Shown one piece after another: positions 1 through 6,792 of a stretch of 36,679 nt of DNA (positions within the stretch are counted from its first letter, which is position 1; each line of letters opens with the position of its first letter). The stretch comes from Roseovarius sp. 217. GTDB lineage: Bacteria; Pseudomonadota; Alphaproteobacteria; Rhodobacterales; Rhodobacteraceae. Location: NCBI RefSeq assembly GCF_000152845.1, contig NZ_CH902585.1:229081-265759 (forward strand). Reading direction: 5' to 3'. The translations under genes were made by a program, and so were the position numbers. Under the pieces are notes generated by a model, which was not told where the DNA came from, searched no databases, and saw nothing but the letters and a program-made list of their open reading frames with translations.

Positions 1-2
1 TG

Positions 3-275
3 CGCGACACACCACTCTTTCTGGGGCTGACCAAGCCGCCACGGATATTCGGTCTCCCGATTGGATATTTCGTGGCGCTGGTCTTCGCATCCGTGATCCC
101 TTTCATTCTGGTTGACGACATGCGGTTCCTGCTGGTTTTCCTCGCGGGCTACCCACCGCTTTGGCTGGTCGCAGACCGCAATCCACATCTGTTTCAGATT
201 TTGAACGTGGTGATGTCGCGTACACCGCGAACGAGTGTGCGATCCGGTGATGGGGGCGATCTCTATGTCGCGTGA
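3..275 (+). CDS. virB3: VirB3-like type IV secretion inner-membrane protein (5' end outside window)
   Basis: The frame is open from base 3 to the stop at 273-275 and enters from outside the window, so the N-terminus is missing. The visible start reads RDTPLFLGLTKPPRIFGLP, the usual VirB3 opening, followed by two hydrophobic stretches (roughly residues 20-35 and 42-55). VirB3 is a small inner-membrane subunit of VirB/VirD4-type conjugative or effector secretion systems and works with the VirB4 ATPase. The stop overlaps the start of a virB4-like gene by 11 bases, the usual virB3-virB4 order. The family call rests on motif and neighbour; the rest of the operon is absent because the next gene is interrupted. 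Confidence 0.8.
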   Translation, partial: RDTPLFLGLTKPPRIFGLPIGYFVALVFASVIPFILVDDMRFLLVFLAGYPPLWLVADRNPHLFQILNVVMSRTPRTSVRSGDGGDLYVA

Positions 276-960
276 GTTTCGGGGGTTGATTGCCAGCAGC
301 GCTGTTCGGGATGCACTTGGGGACAAGGTTTTGAAAGCCGAGCGTCTCGGGCGGCACCTACCTTACATTGCTGCGGTGCGAGACAATGTCATCCTGACGC
401 GGCAGGGTGATCTGATGGCGTCGGTCACGCTTGGCGGGATCGACAGCTTCACCAGCGATGACGCCTGGATCGGTGAGATCAGTGAAGGCTTTGCCCGGAT
501 CGTCAGTCAGTTGGGCGAGCGTTTCGGTTTCCACATCAACAAGGTATCACGCCCGGACGCCGCGGACCTTGCTGCGCCTGACGGCATGCCCTTTGCAAGT
601 GCGGTAGACGCGGCGTGGCAGAGAAGCCTGCGCGCACGTGAGCTGAAAGCCCGCACCTTGATGCTGACAGTGTTGATGCGTCCGTCGATGCCGCAGGCAT
701 TCTCGAAGGTTCTGGGCGCCCTTGGCGGCGGCCGCGATTTCCAGAAAGACATCGATACGAGAATTGTTGCCCTGGAAGAGGCCATGACCCTGCTCATGGC
801 GATGTATTCCGATGCAGGTGCAGCGCGCCTGACAGTCTCGAGCGGGGACTGGCTTGCAGTGTTGGCCGCGGTTCACGGACACACTTTTCCATTTTGCTCT
901 CCTGTCATTGTTGCGACGCAAGTATGCACCGACATAGAGATCAGTCGCTCAATTACTCAG
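265..960 (+). pseudogene. virB4: VirB4-like secretion ATPase, N-terminal part only, cut by an IS6 remnant
   Basis: The likely start is the ATG at 265 (MSREFRGLIASS), preceded by a GGGGGCG stretch and overlapping the virB3 stop. About 230 codons remain. The segment DNVILTRQGDLMASVTLGGID followed by a region ending FHINKVSRPD matches the N-terminal CagE/TrbE domain of VirB4 ATPases, which are normally near 800 residues. The Walker A and B motifs are absent because the frame enters an IS6-family fragment at 961 and stops at 1026. Codons for about the last 25 residues before the junction (890-960) do not look like VirB4, so there may be more scrambled DNA there. The secretion system at this end is presumably non-functional unless another copy exists. 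Confidence 0.75.
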
Positions 961-1282
961 AGTTTCATCCATCCTCCAAGAATTTGCAGTAGCCCGCTTC
1001 CGGGCTTGAGCATTAGCGGCGATTAACGGTGAGAATTTTACCACCCATCGGTTTAAGGTCGCGTGATCAACGGTGACGCCTCGCTCAGCCATGATCTCCT
1101 CAAGCTCTCGGTAGGACACAGCGTAGCGGACGTAGAAAAAACAGCAAAACACGATCACCGGTTTGGGATAGTGTACGCCTTTGAAATCAATTATCATTCC
1201 GCTCAACCAGCGCACTTGTTTCTCTCGACTAATCAGTACCATCAGCTGACGGTCTGGATACTCAAAAGTTTGCGACAGAGCC
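961..1282 (-). mobile_element. Truncated IS6-family element (transposase N-terminal part)
   Basis: These 322 bases are nearly identical to 14540-14861, and the identity ends exactly at the element terminus, GGCTCTGTCGCAAAC read on the minus strand from 1282. That is a recognisable IS6-family end. The fragment encodes the transposase N-terminal half (IDFKGVHYPKPVIVF, YAVSYRELEEIMAERGVTV, WVVKFSPLIAANAQ) up to NSWRMDET and then joins virB4. Two compensating one-base changes near 1135-1155 alter AVFFY to CCFFY relative to the other copy. The C-terminal half and the distal inverted repeat are lost. The copy has the same orientation as the one at 14119-14861, so the two bracket the copper genes as direct repeats. 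Confidence 0.85.
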
Positions 1283-1353
1283 GATCGGGTGCAATGCGGA
1301 TGCAACGGTAAGCGCAGCGAGGTTGGTAGAGAATTGCCTGCGTGTTAAATCTG

Positions 1354-2316
1354 TCATGCTGATCCCTTCAAGACATTGGTTTTTAGACTGGCAGCCCACG
1401 GGAGCATAGTTTTTGTAGTAGTCGCTGCGATTGTGCGCTCCGGCGCGCTGACAGTGCTGAGCGCTGCCGTGATGAGGAGAATGGCGACGAGTAGGATCGA
1501 CTCAAGCTTTAAGGAGCGGCTCATCCGCGTTGCGGCATCCGGCGCGTCCTGTTCTAGGGCGGGGGTCAAACGCAGCTTGTTCCATGCAGCCAATCCCACA
1601 ACGCCAGCAAAGAGCGCGAGTTTGATCGCAAAGAATTGACTGTAGGCGGAGGTGAGCAGGGCCAGCTGTCCGCCTGTGACGATCAGCAGAGTTGCAAGCC
1701 CCGCAATAACCAATCCCCCGACCACCCAAAGCGCCTTGCGTCCAAACTCTTCCGCCAATTTGCCCGTGATCTGCGGTTCGGACTGCTTTGAGAGGCGCAG
1801 CAGCGGCAAGAACGCCCCGATCCAAAACGCCAGCCCGAGGATATGTGCGGTGATAAGCAGCCCCAGAACCAGGCGTGGTTCTTCCAGCGCATGGCCCCGC
1901 ATGGCGAAGGAGGCTGCAACCAGCACCGTTCCAAGTGCGGCGGCACCTTGCCCGATCTTGCTTGACGACATGATCGCTAGAAGCAGGGCAAGACCGATGA
2001 GACGCAGCGCAATCGCGGTGCCGAGGGGGCTGTTCATGACCATGTTCAGCATCATCGGTTCCGTCGCACCGGCCCAGGTCCCGCCCATCAGGAAGCTGGC
2101 ACGGATCGGCAGGCGTAGAAGCGATAGAATGGCCGCTGCGATTGCCATCAGGACAGCCATTTGTCTGAGACGGTGCTGTTCGGCTTCTGGCAGGCTTCGC
2201 AAGAACAGCACGGCCAAAACCGAGCCCGCAGCGAGAAGCGTGCTCGCATAGACCATCACCTTGACGCAGATCGACAGCCACGTCACGCCGTCTGCCGATG
2301 AGAGTGCGTACAGCAT
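1354..2316 (-). CDS. copD: CopD-family copper resistance membrane protein
   Basis: This 320-residue protein is almost entirely hydrophobic, with about eight predicted membrane segments. The core (TAHILGLAFWIGAFLPLL, and VGGLVIAGLATLLIVTGG further on) is typical of the CopD/PcoD domain. CopD proteins sit in the inner membrane and act with periplasmic CopC in copper uptake or handling; the exact transport direction is still debated for the family. It starts 6 bases after the copC stop, so the two are surely cotranscribed. The ATG at 2316 has only a weak Shine-Dalgarno sequence, which fits translational coupling to copC. It is the last gene of the minus-strand copper operon, and an IS6 remnant begins 71 bases further on. 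Confidence 0.88.
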   Translation of the reverse strand: MLYALSSADGVTWLSICVKVMVYASTLLAAGSVLAVLFLRSLPEAEQHRLRQMAVLMAIAAAILSLLRLPIRASFLMGGTWAGATEPMMLNMVMNSPLGTAIALRLIGLALLLAIMSSSKIGQGAAALGTVLVAASFAMRGHALEEPRLVLGLLITAHILGLAFWIGAFLPLLRLSKQSEPQITGKLAEEFGRKALWVVGGLVIAGLATLLIVTGGQLALLTSAYSQFFAIKLALFAGVVGLAAWNKLRLTPALEQDAPDAATRMSRSLKLESILLVAILLITAALSTVSAPERTIAATTTKTMLPWAASLKTNVLKGSA

Positions 2317-2322
2317 GATGGC

Positions 2323-2682
2323 CTATTCGGTGACTTGAAATGAGAATGTGCCCTGCATCGGGTGGCCGTCCTCTGCCAACCCTCGCCACTCCACGGTGTA
2401 GCTCCCGATTGGCAAAATTGGTGGTGTTGCGTCGAACACCTTGACGGGCTGCATGTTGTCTTGCCGTGTCAGTGCATGATCTTTGCCATCCTGATCGGTG
2501 AGCGAGACCAGCGTCACCCTCATAAGCATATCGAAGGTCATGCCAACCTTTTCGGGGGATGTGGTCAGCACTGCGCCATCATTCGGCCGGGTGCCTTCCT
2601 TTGATGAATGCGCAATTGCTGCCTGTGACGCCAGTCCAAGGGCCAGAATGGCACCGATAAACGTGCAGGAAAAATGGTTCAT
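2323..2682 (-). CDS. copC: CopC-family periplasmic copper-binding protein
   Basis: The ATG at 2682 has a good AAGGAC ribosome site 6-7 bases upstream; the longer in-frame opening overlaps the cytochrome gene and lacks a signal peptide at its front. The 119-residue product has a signal peptide ending AIA, so the mature protein would begin with His25. A later DGH (Asp105, His107) completes the N-terminal His plus Asp-X-His Cu(II) site known from CopC. The rest is the short beta-sandwich of the family (GAVLTTSPEKVGMTFD, GSYTVEWRGLAEDGHP). It starts 22 bases after the cytochrome c stop and is followed at once by copD, the classic partner. Confidence 0.9.
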   Translation of the reverse strand: MNHFSCTFIGAILALGLASQAAIAHSSKEGTRPNDGAVLTTSPEKVGMTFDMLMRVTLVSLTDQDGKDHALTRQDNMQPVKVFDATPPILPIGSYTVEWRGLAEDGHPMQGTFSFQVTE

Positions 2683-2704
2683 GACGCTGTCCTTGAGGTT
2701 TTCA

Positions 2705-3139
2705 TTAATTGATGCCATTGGCACGTTGCAGCGCCCGGACATAGGCGACAATTGCGTCTACGTCGCTGGTTGTCAGCCCTTCGACCGCGGGCATATTGCG
2801 AAAGGGCCAGTGATGGCTGCGCACCCCGTTCATTACCGCCAAGTGAAAGGCCTGATCGCCGTGATGATTCGGCTCGTAGATGACATGCACAAGCGGCGGC
2901 CCCATGCCATCGCGCCCGGCCGCGTTCACACCATGACATGCGGCGCATTTTGCTTCGAAGGCCTGCGCGCCAATCTGTTCGGTGTCGGTGAAGTTGGCAG
3001 GAAGCGTGACAGCGACCAACGCTTCACCGATTTCCTCAGGGGCCGTGGCGATCTGTGCGGGTTCCCTGATGAAAACCGCCCAACCTGCAACCAAAAGGGC
3101 TGAAAGTCCGGCGACGCCGCTCATTAAGCGTCTATTCAT
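2705..3139 (-). CDS. Small monoheme c-type cytochrome in the copper operon
   Basis: The ATG at 3139 is preceded by AAGGAG at 6-7 bases and gives a 144-residue protein (MNRRLMSGVAG). An uncleaved anchor or signal sequence spans residues 7-23, followed by a periplasmic domain with one heme site CAACH (65-69) and a likely axial Met in RNMPAV (Met116). The C-terminal helix LTTSDVDAIVAYVRALQ is typical of class I cytochromes c. An NHHG and a SHHW lie between the heme site and the axial Met and could bind metal, which is only a guess. It lies between cusF and copC. Small cytochromes occur in alphaproteobacterial copper clusters, but a defined role is not established; electron transfer to a copper oxidase is one possibility. 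Confidence 0.85.
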   Translation of the reverse strand: MNRRLMSGVAGLSALLVAGWAVFIREPAQIATAPEEIGEALVAVTLPANFTDTEQIGAQAFEAKCAACHGVNAAGRDGMGPPLVHVIYEPNHHGDQAFHLAVMNGVRSHHWPFRNMPAVEGLTTSDVDAIVAYVRALQRANGIN

Positions 3140-3161
3140 GGGGTTCTCCTTCTTATGGTTG

Positions 3162-3196
3162 GCCGCAGGCAAGTGCCTCGGAGACTTGCCTGCGGC
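3162..3196 (-). other. Intercistronic 13-bp perfect stem-loop between cusF and the cytochrome gene
   Basis: Bases 3162-3174 pair perfectly with 3184-3196 around a 9-base loop. The hairpin lies in the gap between the cusF stop (3217) and the cytochrome start (3139). In the transcribed minus strand no run of U follows, so it is not a standard intrinsic terminator. It could act as an mRNA processing or stability element that separates expression of the cus part from the cop part of the operon; that role is inferred. Confidence 0.7.
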
Positions 3197-3216
3197 GGAG
3201 TTCTCAATGGCTCAGG

Positions 3217-3561
3217 TCATTCGGGCATCATGGCGCCGATCATATACATGCCGTCATCACCCTTGATCAGCATCAGGGTCACACTGTCGCCAGCCGCGAC
3301 TTCGCCCATCATCTGCGCGTCGGGTGCCAAGGAAAGATCCATGGTCATGGCGGGCCAGCCGATTTCCGGGATCGGTTCATGGCTTACGTTGGCGGTGCCG
3401 TCGGCGATAGAGTTGACGACTGCCTTTGTATGAACTGCGCCTTCCATCTGTGTGTCAGTCATGGGCATGTTGGAATGATCCATGTTGCCGTGGTTCATCT
3501 GGGCAAAAGCCGCAGGGGCGACGAGCAGAGCGGCGATGAAGGTCAAGGTAAGGTATTTCAT
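3217..3561 (-). CDS. cusF: CusF-like periplasmic copper chaperone
   Basis: The product has 114 residues, with a signal peptide ending AFA at residue 20. A His/Met-rich linker follows (MNHGNMDHSNMPM), then one CusF domain. The Cu(I)/Ag(I) site residues of CusF are all present: His61 in SHEPIPE, Trp69 in GWP, and Met72 and Met74 in AMTM. CusF hands Cu(I) to the CusCBA tripartite pump. The gene follows cusA by 39 bases in the same operon. The CusF fold is also present four times in the neighbouring CusB-like protein, so this cluster carries five CusF-like units. The start at 3561 is the only ATG giving a signal peptide. Confidence 0.92.
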   Translation of the reverse strand: MKYLTLTFIAALLVAPAAFAQMNHGNMDHSNMPMTDTQMEGAVHTKAVVNSIADGTANVSHEPIPEIGWPAMTMDLSLAPDAQMMGEVAAGDSVTLMLIKGDDGMYMIGAMMPE

Positions 3562-3600
3562 TGGGTATAGCCTTTCAGGTTGAGGTTGATAGTTTCAGGA

Positions 3601-6600
3601 TCATTCCGCCGGGACGGAACCAGCAATCGAGGCTGGCTTTGCCACGGCAGTCTGTTGCAATTCGCAATTGACGCGGCCTAGGGCCAGCCGTTTCCAGATC
3701 ACGAATAGCGAAGGGATTACGAAAAGGGTCAGGAGCGTGGCTGTGACCATGCCACCGACCATCGGGGCGGCGATCCGTTGCATTATCTCGGAGCCGGTGC
3801 CTGTTCCGTACATGATCGGGATCAGAGCAGCAAAAATCGTGGCGACGGTCATAACCTTGGGTCGCACCCGTAGCAGCGCGCCCTCAAAAACGACCTCCTC
3901 CACATCGGTGGACGTCATCTTGCGCGCGTCGGCAATGGCCAGATGCTTGCGCTTCTCCCAGGCGAGGTTGAGATAGAGAAGCATCACGATGGCCGTCTCG
4001 ACTGCCACGCCTGCCAGGGCGATAAAACCCACCAGCACAGCGATCGAGATGTCGAAGCTGAGATACCACAGGAACCAGACGCCACCCGCCAGTGCCACCG
4101 GCAGAGCGGCCAGGATTATGCCGACCTCGATCACGCGGTTAAAGGCCATGAAGAGCATCAATGTGATGATCAGCAGTGTAGCGGGGGCGACAAGCTTCAG
4201 CCGTTCCTGCATCCGCTCAATGTATTCGTACTGCCCCGACCAGGCAATAGAATAGCCAGGCGGCAAGGTCACTTCGTTGGCCACGACCTGCCGCGCCTCG
4301 GTGACGTAGCTACCCAAGTCGCGTCCGGCGATGTCGATGAAGACGAAGCCGGTGCGGCGCGCGTCTTCCGATCGGATCATGCCCGGACCGTCCACGACCT
4401 TGATCTCTGCCAAGGCACCCAGCGGAATATGAGCGCCCGAAGGCGTGACCACCGGAAGGTCACGCAGCCGTTCCGGGCTGTTGCGCCATTCCTGAGGATA
4501 GCGCAGGTTGATCGGAAAGCGTTCCAGTCCCTCCACGGATTCTGACACCTGCATGCCACCGATGGCAGTCTGAACCACGTCCTGCACGTCGCGCACACTC
4601 ATCATGTAGCGGGCGGCCGCGTCGCGGTTCACGTCAATCTCGACAAAGCGACCTCCGATGGGCCGTTCGGCGTAGGCCGAGGCGGTGCCCTCGATGCCCG
4701 CCACAACGCGCTCGACGTCGATCCCGATCTGCTCGATCACGCTTAGGTCTGCGCCAGAAATCTTGACGCCGACGGGCGTCTTGATCCCCGTCGCCAGCAT
4801 GTCGATTCGGTTCTTGATCGGCTGAATCCAGACATTGGTCACGCCGGGGATCTGCACGACACGGTCCAACTCGTTGCGGATCATCTCCATCGTCATGCCC
4901 TCGCGCCATTCCTCTTCGGGGCGCAGCTGGATCGTCGTCTCGATCATGGTCAGGGGGGCGGGGTCGGTCGCGGTGTCCGCGCGCCCCAGTTTGCCATGCA
5001 CCGTCAGCACCTCCGGCACCGACGCAATCAGCCGGTCGGATTGCTGCAAGACTTCACGCGCCTTGCCGATGGACACGCCGGGATAGAGCGACGGCATATA
5101 GAGTAAATCGCCCTCGTTCAGTTCGGGCATGAATTCGGTGCCGATGCGTTGCAGGGGCCACCACATTGATGCCACCAGCAGACCCGCCAGCAGTGTCGTC
5201 GCCCAGGGCCAGGCCACGGCGGCATCCAGAAACGGGCGGTAAATCCAGATCACGATCCGGTTCAGCGGGTTCTTCCGCTCGGGAATGATCCGGCCCCGCA
5301 CGAAATAGCCCATCAGCACCGGCACCAGCGTGATCGACAGGATCGCAGCCGCCGCCATGGCATAGGTCTTGGTGAAGGCCAGCGGTTTGAAAAGCCGTCC
5401 CTCCTGACTTTCGAGCACGAAGACCGGCAGGAAGCTGACGGTGATGATCGCCAGCGAAAAGAACAGCGCAGGCCCCACTTCGGTCGCGCATTCGGTGACG
5501 ATGCGCCATCGGTTCTCGTTCGTCAGTTTTTCCTTTTCCAGCCGTCGGTGCATCGCCTCGATCATCACAATCGCCGCATCCACCATTGCGCCGATGGCGA
5601 TGGCGATGCCGCCGAGACTCATGATATTTGCGTTCACGCCTTGGAACTTCATGATGATGAACGCCGCGAAGATTCCTAAGGGCAGCGACAGCAGGATCAC
5701 GAGTGACGAGCGAATGTGCAAAAGGAAGGCCGCACAGACCAGAACAACGACGATGAACTCTTCCGTCAGTTTCTTTTGCAGGTTGTCGATGGCGCGTTCG
5801 ATCACACCGGCGCGGTTATAGGTGGGGACGATTTCGACGCCTTCCGGCAGCGAGGCGCGTAATTCCTCGATCCGCGTCTCAACCGCCTTGATCGTGGCCA
5901 GGGCATTGCCGCCCCAGCGCAGGATCACCACGCCGCCCACCGCATCGCCCTCGCCATTGAATTCGCCAACGCCGCGCCGCATCTCGGGGCCAAGCCGGAT
6001 GTCAGCCACGTCGCCAAGGGTCAGCGCCGCGCCGCGTTGGTTCACCATCAGGGGGGCGGATGCCAGATCGGCCAGATCGTCGACATAGCCGGTGGAGCGG
6101 ACCATGAATTCGGCCTCGCCCATCTCGATCACCGATCCGCCCGTTTCGCGGTTGGCGTTTTGAATGGCACTTCTGATTTCCGCCAGCGTCACGTCAAAAG
6201 CGCGCAGCTTGTTGGGATCGACGACAACCTGATACTGCTTGACCATGCCACCGATGGTGGCGACCTCGGACACGCCATCGACGGTCTGCAATTCGTACTT
6301 CAGGAACCAGTCCTGAAGCGTGCGCAATTGCGCCAGATCGTGCCCGCCGGTGCGGTCGATCAGGGCGTATTGGTAAATCCAGCCGACCCCGGTCGCATCC
6401 GGCCCAAGCTGGGGCGACACGCCTTCGGGCAGGTTCGCGGTGATCTGGCCGAGGTATTCCAGCACCCGCGTGCGTGCCCAGTAAAGGTCCGTTCCGTCCT
6501 CGAACACGACATAGACATAGCTGTCACCGAAAAACGAAAACCCGCGCACATCGCTGGCCCGCGGCACGGCCAGCATGGCGCTGGCGATGGGATAGGTGAC

Positions 6601-6792
6601 CTGATCCTCGACCACCTGTGGCGCTTGACCCGGATAGGGCGTTTTGACGATGACCTGCACGTCCGACAGGTCGGGGATCGCGTCCACAGGGGTTTCGCGG
6701 ATTGCCCAGACGCCGACAACGCCCATCATGACTGCCAGCGCGAGGATTATCACCCTGTTGGCGATGGAGGCGCGGATGATGGAAGCAATCAT
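3601..6792 (-). CDS. cusA: CusA-type heavy-metal RND efflux pump
   Basis: This 1063-residue inner-membrane proton antiporter has the normal length for the HME-RND family. The TM4 signature AIGAMVDAAIVMIEA places the proton-relay Asp at residue 405, the same number as in E. coli CusA. Three Met residues at 566, 616 and 665 have the same spacing (50 and 49) as the E. coli CusA copper-binding Met573/623/672, which favours Cu(I)/Ag(I) over Zn/Co/Ni. The N-terminal ETPVDAIPDLSDVQV is characteristic of the family. The ATG overlaps the cusB stop as ATGA, so the two are translationally coupled. No cusC outer-membrane gene is visible in the window, so a partner must be encoded elsewhere. Confidence 0.95.
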   Translation of the reverse strand: MIASIIRASIANRVIILALAVMMGVVGVWAIRETPVDAIPDLSDVQVIVKTPYPGQAPQVVEDQVTYPIASAMLAVPRASDVRGFSFFGDSYVYVVFEDGTDLYWARTRVLEYLGQITANLPEGVSPQLGPDATGVGWIYQYALIDRTGGHDLAQLRTLQDWFLKYELQTVDGVSEVATIGGMVKQYQVVVDPNKLRAFDVTLAEIRSAIQNANRETGGSVIEMGEAEFMVRSTGYVDDLADLASAPLMVNQRGAALTLGDVADIRLGPEMRRGVGEFNGEGDAVGGVVILRWGGNALATIKAVETRIEELRASLPEGVEIVPTYNRAGVIERAIDNLQKKLTEEFIVVVLVCAAFLLHIRSSLVILLSLPLGIFAAFIIMKFQGVNANIMSLGGIAIAIGAMVDAAIVMIEAMHRRLEKEKLTNENRWRIVTECATEVGPALFFSLAIITVSFLPVFVLESQEGRLFKPLAFTKTYAMAAAAILSITLVPVLMGYFVRGRIIPERKNPLNRIVIWIYRPFLDAAVAWPWATTLLAGLLVASMWWPLQRIGTEFMPELNEGDLLYMPSLYPGVSIGKAREVLQQSDRLIASVPEVLTVHGKLGRADTATDPAPLTMIETTIQLRPEEEWREGMTMEMIRNELDRVVQIPGVTNVWIQPIKNRIDMLATGIKTPVGVKISGADLSVIEQIGIDVERVVAGIEGTASAYAERPIGGRFVEIDVNRDAAARYMMSVRDVQDVVQTAIGGMQVSESVEGLERFPINLRYPQEWRNSPERLRDLPVVTPSGAHIPLGALAEIKVVDGPGMIRSEDARRTGFVFIDIAGRDLGSYVTEARQVVANEVTLPPGYSIAWSGQYEYIERMQERLKLVAPATLLIITLMLFMAFNRVIEVGIILAALPVALAGGVWFLWYLSFDISIAVLVGFIALAGVAVETAIVMLLYLNLAWEKRKHLAIADARKMTSTDVEEVVFEGALLRVRPKVMTVATIFAALIPIMYGTGTGSEIMQRIAAPMVGGMVTATLLTLFVIPSLFVIWKRLALGRVNCELQQTAVAKPASIAGSVPAE

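Noticed and set aside
1502..2389. 295-residue frame overlapping copD on the same strand
   Set aside because: It has Arg/Gly/Cys-rich low-complexity composition, overlaps copD almost wholly, and has no family motif.
3379..3570. Small plus-strand frames opposite the cusF region
   Set aside because: They are antisense to cusF, a complete gene with all metal ligands, and carry no support of their own.
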